Shown one piece after another: positions 60,101 through 64,000 of a stretch of 64,000 bases of DNA. Positions within the stretch are counted from its first letter, which is position 1; the number at the start of each line of letters is the position of its first letter. The stretch spans positions 63,442,948-63,506,947 of the forward strand of contig NC_059082.1 in assembly GCF_020497125.1 (NCBI RefSeq), written 5' to 3'. The notes beneath the pieces were generated by a model that searched no databases, was not told the origin of the DNA, and saw only the letters and a program-made list of their open reading frames with translations. Source of the stretch: Mauremys mutica. Lineage: Eukaryota; Chordata; Testudines; Geoemydidae. A program made the translations under genes and the position numbers.

Positions 60101-62674
60101 TTCATAGATTCTAGGACTGGAAGGAACCTCGAGAGGTCATCGAGTCTAGTCCCCTGCCCTCATGGCAGGACCAAATACTGACTAGACCAGGGGTTGGCAA
60201 CCTTTCAGAAGTGGTGTGCCGAGTCTTCATTTATTCACTCCAATTTAAGGTTTCGCGTGCCAGTCATACATTTTAACATTTAGAAGGTCTCTTTTTATAA
60301 GTCTATAATATATAACTAAACTATTGTTTGTATGTAAAGTAAATAAGGTTTTTAAAATGTTTAAGAAGCTTCATTTAAAATTAAATTAAAATGCGGAGCC
60401 CCCTAGACCAGTGTCCAGGCCCCGGCAGTGTGAGTGCCACTGAAAATCAGCTTGCGTGCCGCCTTCGGCACACGTACCATAGGTTGCCTACCCCTGGTCT
60501 AGACCATCCCTGATAGACATTTATCTAACCTATTCTTAAATATCTCCAGAGATGGAGATTCCACAACCTCCCTAGGCAATTTATTGCAGTGTTTAACCAC
60601 CCTGACAGTTAAGAACTTTTTTCCTAATGTCCAACCTAAGCCTCCCTTGCTGCAGTTTAAGCCCATTGCTTCTTGTTCTATCCTTAGAGACTAGGATGAA
60701 CACGCTTTCTTCCTCCTCCTTATGATACCCTTTTAGATACCTGAAAACTGCTATCATGTCCCCTCTCAGTCTTCTCTTTTTTCCAAACTAAACAAACCCA
60801 ATTCTTTCAGCCTTCCTTCATAGGTCATGTTCTCTAGACATTTAATCATTCTTGTTGCTCTTCTCTGGACCCTCTCCAATTTCTCCACATCTTTTTTGAA
60901 ATGCAGTGCCCAGAACTGGACACAATACTCCAGTTGAGGCCTAACCAGCGCAGAGTAGAGTGGAAGAATGACTTCTCGTGTCTTGCTCACAACCTGTTAA
61001 TGCATCCCAGAATCGTGTTTGCATTTTTTGCAACAGCATCACACTGTTGACTCCTATTTAGCTTGTGTTCCACTATAACCCCTAGATCCCTTTCTGCCGT
61101 ACTCCTTCCTAGACAGTCTCTTCCCATTGTGTATGTGTGAAACTGATTGTTCCTTCCTAAGTGGAGCACTTCGCATTTATCTTTATTAAACTTCATCCTG
61201 TTTACCTCAGACCATTTCTCCAATTTGTCCAGATCATTTTGAATTATGACCCTATCTTCCAAAGCAGTTGCAATCCCTCCCAGTTCGGTATCATTTGCAC
61301 ACTTAATAAGTGTACTTTCTATGCCAATATCTAAGTCGTTGATGAAGATATTGAACAGAACCGGTCCCAAAAGAGACCCCTGTGGAACCCCACTTGTTAT
61401 ACCTTTCCAGCAGGATTGGGAACCATTAATAACTACTAGCTGAGTATGGTTATCCAGCCAGTTATGCACCCACCTTATAGTAGCCCCATCTAAGTTGTAT
61501 TTGGCTAGTTTATTGATAAGAATATCATGCGAGACGGTATCAAATGCCTTACTAAAGTCTAGGTATACCACATCCACCGCTTCTCCCTTACCACAAGACT
61601 CGTTATCCTATCAAAGAAAGCTATCAGTTTGGTTTGACATGATTTTGTTCTTTACAAATCCATGCTGGCTATTCCCTATCACCTTACCACTTTCCAAGTG
61701 TTTGCAGATGATTTCCTTAATTACTTGCTCCATTATCTTCCCTGGCACAGAAGTTAAACTAACTGGTCTGTAGTTTCCTGGGTTGTTTTTATTTCCCTTT
61801 TTATAGATGGGCACTATATTTGCCCTTTTCCAGTCTTCTGGAATCTCTCCTGTCTCCTATGATTTTCCAAAGATAATAGCTAGAGGCTCAGATACCTCCT
61901 CTGTTAACTCCTTGAGTATTCTAGGATGCATTTCATCAGGCCCTGGTGACTTGGAGGCATCTAACTTTTCCAAGTGATTTTTAACTTGTTCTTTTTTTAT
62001 TTTATCTTCTAAACCTACGCCCTTCCTATTAGCATTCACTATGTTGGCATTCCTTCAGACTTCTCGGTGAAGACCAAAACAAAGAAGTCATTAAACATCT
62101 CTGCCATTTCCAAGTTTCCTGTTACTGTTTCTCCCTCCTCACTGAGCAGTGGGCCTACCCTGTCCTTGGTCTTCCTCTTGCTTCTAATGTATTGATAAAA
62201 AGTCTTCTTGTTTCAATTTATTCCTGTAGCTAACTTGAGCTCATTTTGTGTCTTTGCCTTTCTAATCTTGCTCCTGTGTTCCTGTGGTGTTTGCCTATCC
62301 TTTGTTATTTGTCCTAGTTTCCATTTTTTATGAGACTCCTTTTTATTTTTTAGATCATGCAAGATCTCGTGGTTAAGCCAAGGTGATCTTTTGCCACATT
62401 TTCTATCCTTCCTACCCAGCGGAATAGCTTGCTTTTGGGCCCTTAATAGTGTCCCTTTGAAAAATTGCCAACTCTCCTCAGTTGTTTTTCTCCTCAGTCT
62501 TGTTTCCCAGGGGACCTTACCTATCAGCTCTCTGAGCTTACCAAAACCCACCTTCCTGAAATCCATTGTCTCTATTTTGCTGTACTCCCTTATACCCTTC
62601 CTTAGAATCATGAACTCTATGATTTCATGATCACTTTCACCCAAGCTGCCTTCCACTTTCAAATTCTCAACGAT
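60101..62674 (-). pseudogene. CR1 LINE, 5'-truncated, 2.6 kb including a hAT insertion
   Basis: On the minus strand it runs from an endonuclease C-terminus ('[12 protein letters not shown]', about 62620-62662) through a linker to the reverse transcriptase. The palm is recognisable at 60987-61577 ('VVYLDFSKAFDTVSHDIL', 'SGVPQGSLLGPVLFNIFIND'), as are the distal '[20 protein letters not shown]' block and a 3' end near 60101 with TTCATAGATT. The catalytic block reads as 'KCANDTELGG' where CR1 polymerases carry an Ala-Asp-Asp core, so one Asp is Asn. Frameshifts separate at least five segments. It is non-functional. Confidence 0.95.
60188..60496. mobile_element. hAT transposon nested in the CR1 copy
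   Basis: CAGGGGTTGGCAACC and GGTTGCCTACCCCTG are inverted ends. The flanks GACTAGAC (60180-60187) and GTCTAGAC (60497-60504) differ at one base. It lies within the CR1 3' part, giving a three-level nest (SINE, CR1, hAT). Confidence 0.92.
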
Positions 62675-62976
62675 GGGAGATCCAAATTCATGTCCCTGCT
62701 CTGCATCAGGTGGTGGGGGGGCTAACCTGGGTGTCTCACATTCCAGGTAACCACTTTAACTACTTAGCTGAAGGTAATAAATGAGGAACTGGGTCTTCTA
62801 GCCATTTTGTGAATGGCACCTAAGCCCTCTTGTGAATCTAGCCCAAACAATTTGTGTCAAATTTGCAATAGTTTTGGGTTGACTGAAACTATAGTTCTCC
62901 GGGAATGAATTATTTATCCAAAAAATGTCACCCAGCTTTGCTCAGCAGCTCATTGGGCCTATTTCTTCATATCTGG

Positions 62977-63060
62977 GGCTTGTCTACTCTTAAAACACTA
63001 CAGTGGCACAGCTGCTTCGCTGCAGTGCTTTAGTGTAGATGCTACCTTCGCCAATGGGAG
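62977..63060. mobile_element. Truncated Harbinger-like MITE
   Basis: GGGCTTGTCTACTCTTAAAA and TTAGTGTAGATGCTACC belong to the MITE family of 34336 and 44739. The right part is missing where a CR1 tail begins. Confidence 0.55.
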
Positions 63061-63300
63061 AACATAAGAACATAAGAGAGGCCGTACCGGGTCAGACCAA
63101 AGGTCTATCTAGCCCAGTATCTGTCTACCGACAGCGGCCAATGCCAGGTGCCCCAGAGGGAGTGAACCTAACAGGCAATGATCAAGTGATCTCTCTCCTG
63201 CCATCCATCTCCATCCTCTGACGAACAGAGGCTAGGGACACCATTCTTACCCATTCTGGCTAATAGCCATTTATGGACTTATTTATTTATGGAGGGATTT
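63061..63300 (-). repeat. CR1 LINE 3' end fragment
   Basis: AACATAAGAACATAAGAGAGG followed by GGTCAGACCAAAGGTCTATC is the reverse-oriented 3' non-coding end of a CR1 subfamily common in turtles. Confidence 0.85.
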
Positions 63301-64000
63301 CTTTTAAATCATTCAGAATCAAATGTGCGTATCTAGGGGCAGAACATTATTCATAACTTTGAATAGTATATTTCCACATCAATATCAAGATGCTGAGTAG
63401 TTAATGCAGCAAAACTCTTCCTTTATGGTTCTACTATATTGCATATCGTTAGTATGGTCTCAGTCCTGTGCTACACCTTGGTCCATCTGACTTGAGTATA
63501 AATTGTAAAATGCAATCTGTGTTTGTTTTATGCTCTCATTGTGCTAGTATCTGTCAGTACAAATTCAGGATTATAGGAACTACTCACATATGAGAAAACC
63601 GCTTCCCAACCTATACCTCCTCAATCACCATTAAATTGTTAATTAATATCTCGATGGTCTGTAGTGAAGCAAAGGCTTGATGAAGGATTCCTGAAATAGA
63701 TCTCTATAGGTCAATAAATAGCTCCTCTGACAAAGTGGAAGCTAGACAGCCAGGTTCCTCCACTGAAATAATCTCGTTTTGAAGAGTACACATTAAGTAA
63801 CTGTTAAGAAAACCACTTTAGTGATTTCTGCCATCAGTGTTGCATACACAGAGATGGCCACTGGCATACCAGATACTCTGTATAAAGAACAGCTTTGTAA
63901 ATTAGAACCAACAACTTGAATTGCATCCAGCAGCAGATGGGAAGCCACTGCTGTTCCCAAAGCACAGTTGTAATGTAGTTTATGCCAGGGCATTCCTGTG
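63301..64000. other. CLEC16A: CLEC16A intron 9 to right edge
   Basis: No exon was recognised. The last 110 bases (AATTGCATCCAGCAGCAGA) resemble a dispersed reptilian repeat, unassigned. Confidence 0.4.

Larger units (their letters stand above)
60068..62770. repeat. tRNA-derived SINE heads interrupted by a CR1 insertion
   Basis: GTAGCCCAGTGGTTAGGGTA followed by CTCGCCTGGAAG (60068-60099) is a tRNA-like SINE head. Its continuation, GGGAGATCCAAATTCATGTC, resumes at about 62675, right after the CR1 copy. A second head in opposite orientation, ATTCCAGGTAACCACTTTAA, follows at about 62742, so two SINE heads face each other. Confidence 0.65.

Noticed and set aside
60766..62662. Reverse-transcriptase frames as a functional gene
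   Set aside because: This is a CR1 copy with multiple frameshifts and an inserted hAT element.

Overview
This window is vertebrate nuclear DNA, most likely from a cryptodiran (hidden-necked) turtle. The coding exons have canonical GT-AG introns. The interspersed repeats are CR1 LINEs, MIR-like SINEs, many hAT and Harbinger-like MITEs, and a tRNA-headed SINE with a CR1-like tail (37015-37206, minus strand) of the tortoise Pol III/SINE type. No bacterial, plasmid or phage gene organisation is present.

Two protein-coding genes are recognised. DEXI (24174-24455, minus strand) is an intact single-exon reading frame of 93 codons. CLEC16A (plus strand) starts at 32458 inside a CpG-rich promoter. 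Nine coding exons, including a 6-nt microexon at 55287-55292, give the first 319 residues in a continuous frame. The gene runs off the right edge within intron 9. The two genes are divergent, their start codons 8 kb apart, as in the CIITA-DEXI-CLEC16A block of other vertebrates. No CIITA coding exon was recognised to the left of DEXI.

Layout: 1-23 kb is gene-poor and repeat-rich (hAT elements at 239-799, 1165-1478, 13804-14235 and 15691-16484; CR1, MIR and RTE-like relics; an LTR-like element at 19375-19995), with one possible orphan exon at 13070-13158. 23-25.2 kb holds DEXI and its CpG-rich upstream region. 25.2-32 kb is intergenic, with a MITE split by a reverse-transcriptase fragment, a CR1 copy and a GC-rich repeat. 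32-32.6 kb is the CLEC16A promoter and exon 1. 32.5-48.4 kb is intron 1, packed with transposons and a probable solo retroviral LTR. 48.4-58.6 kb contains exons 2-9 with fairly repeat-poor introns. 58.6-64 kb is intron 9, with a three-level nested insertion (SINE, then CR1, then hAT).

The two genes are neighbours rather than a pathway. DEXI is a small predicted membrane protein of poorly known function. CLEC16A is a membrane-associated regulator of endolysosomal traffic and mitophagy. The points most worth checking are the conserved CLEC16A microexon, the motif cluster in its promoter, the 56-bp-arm hairpin retro-insert in intron 5, and the target-site-supported families of non-autonomous transposons.
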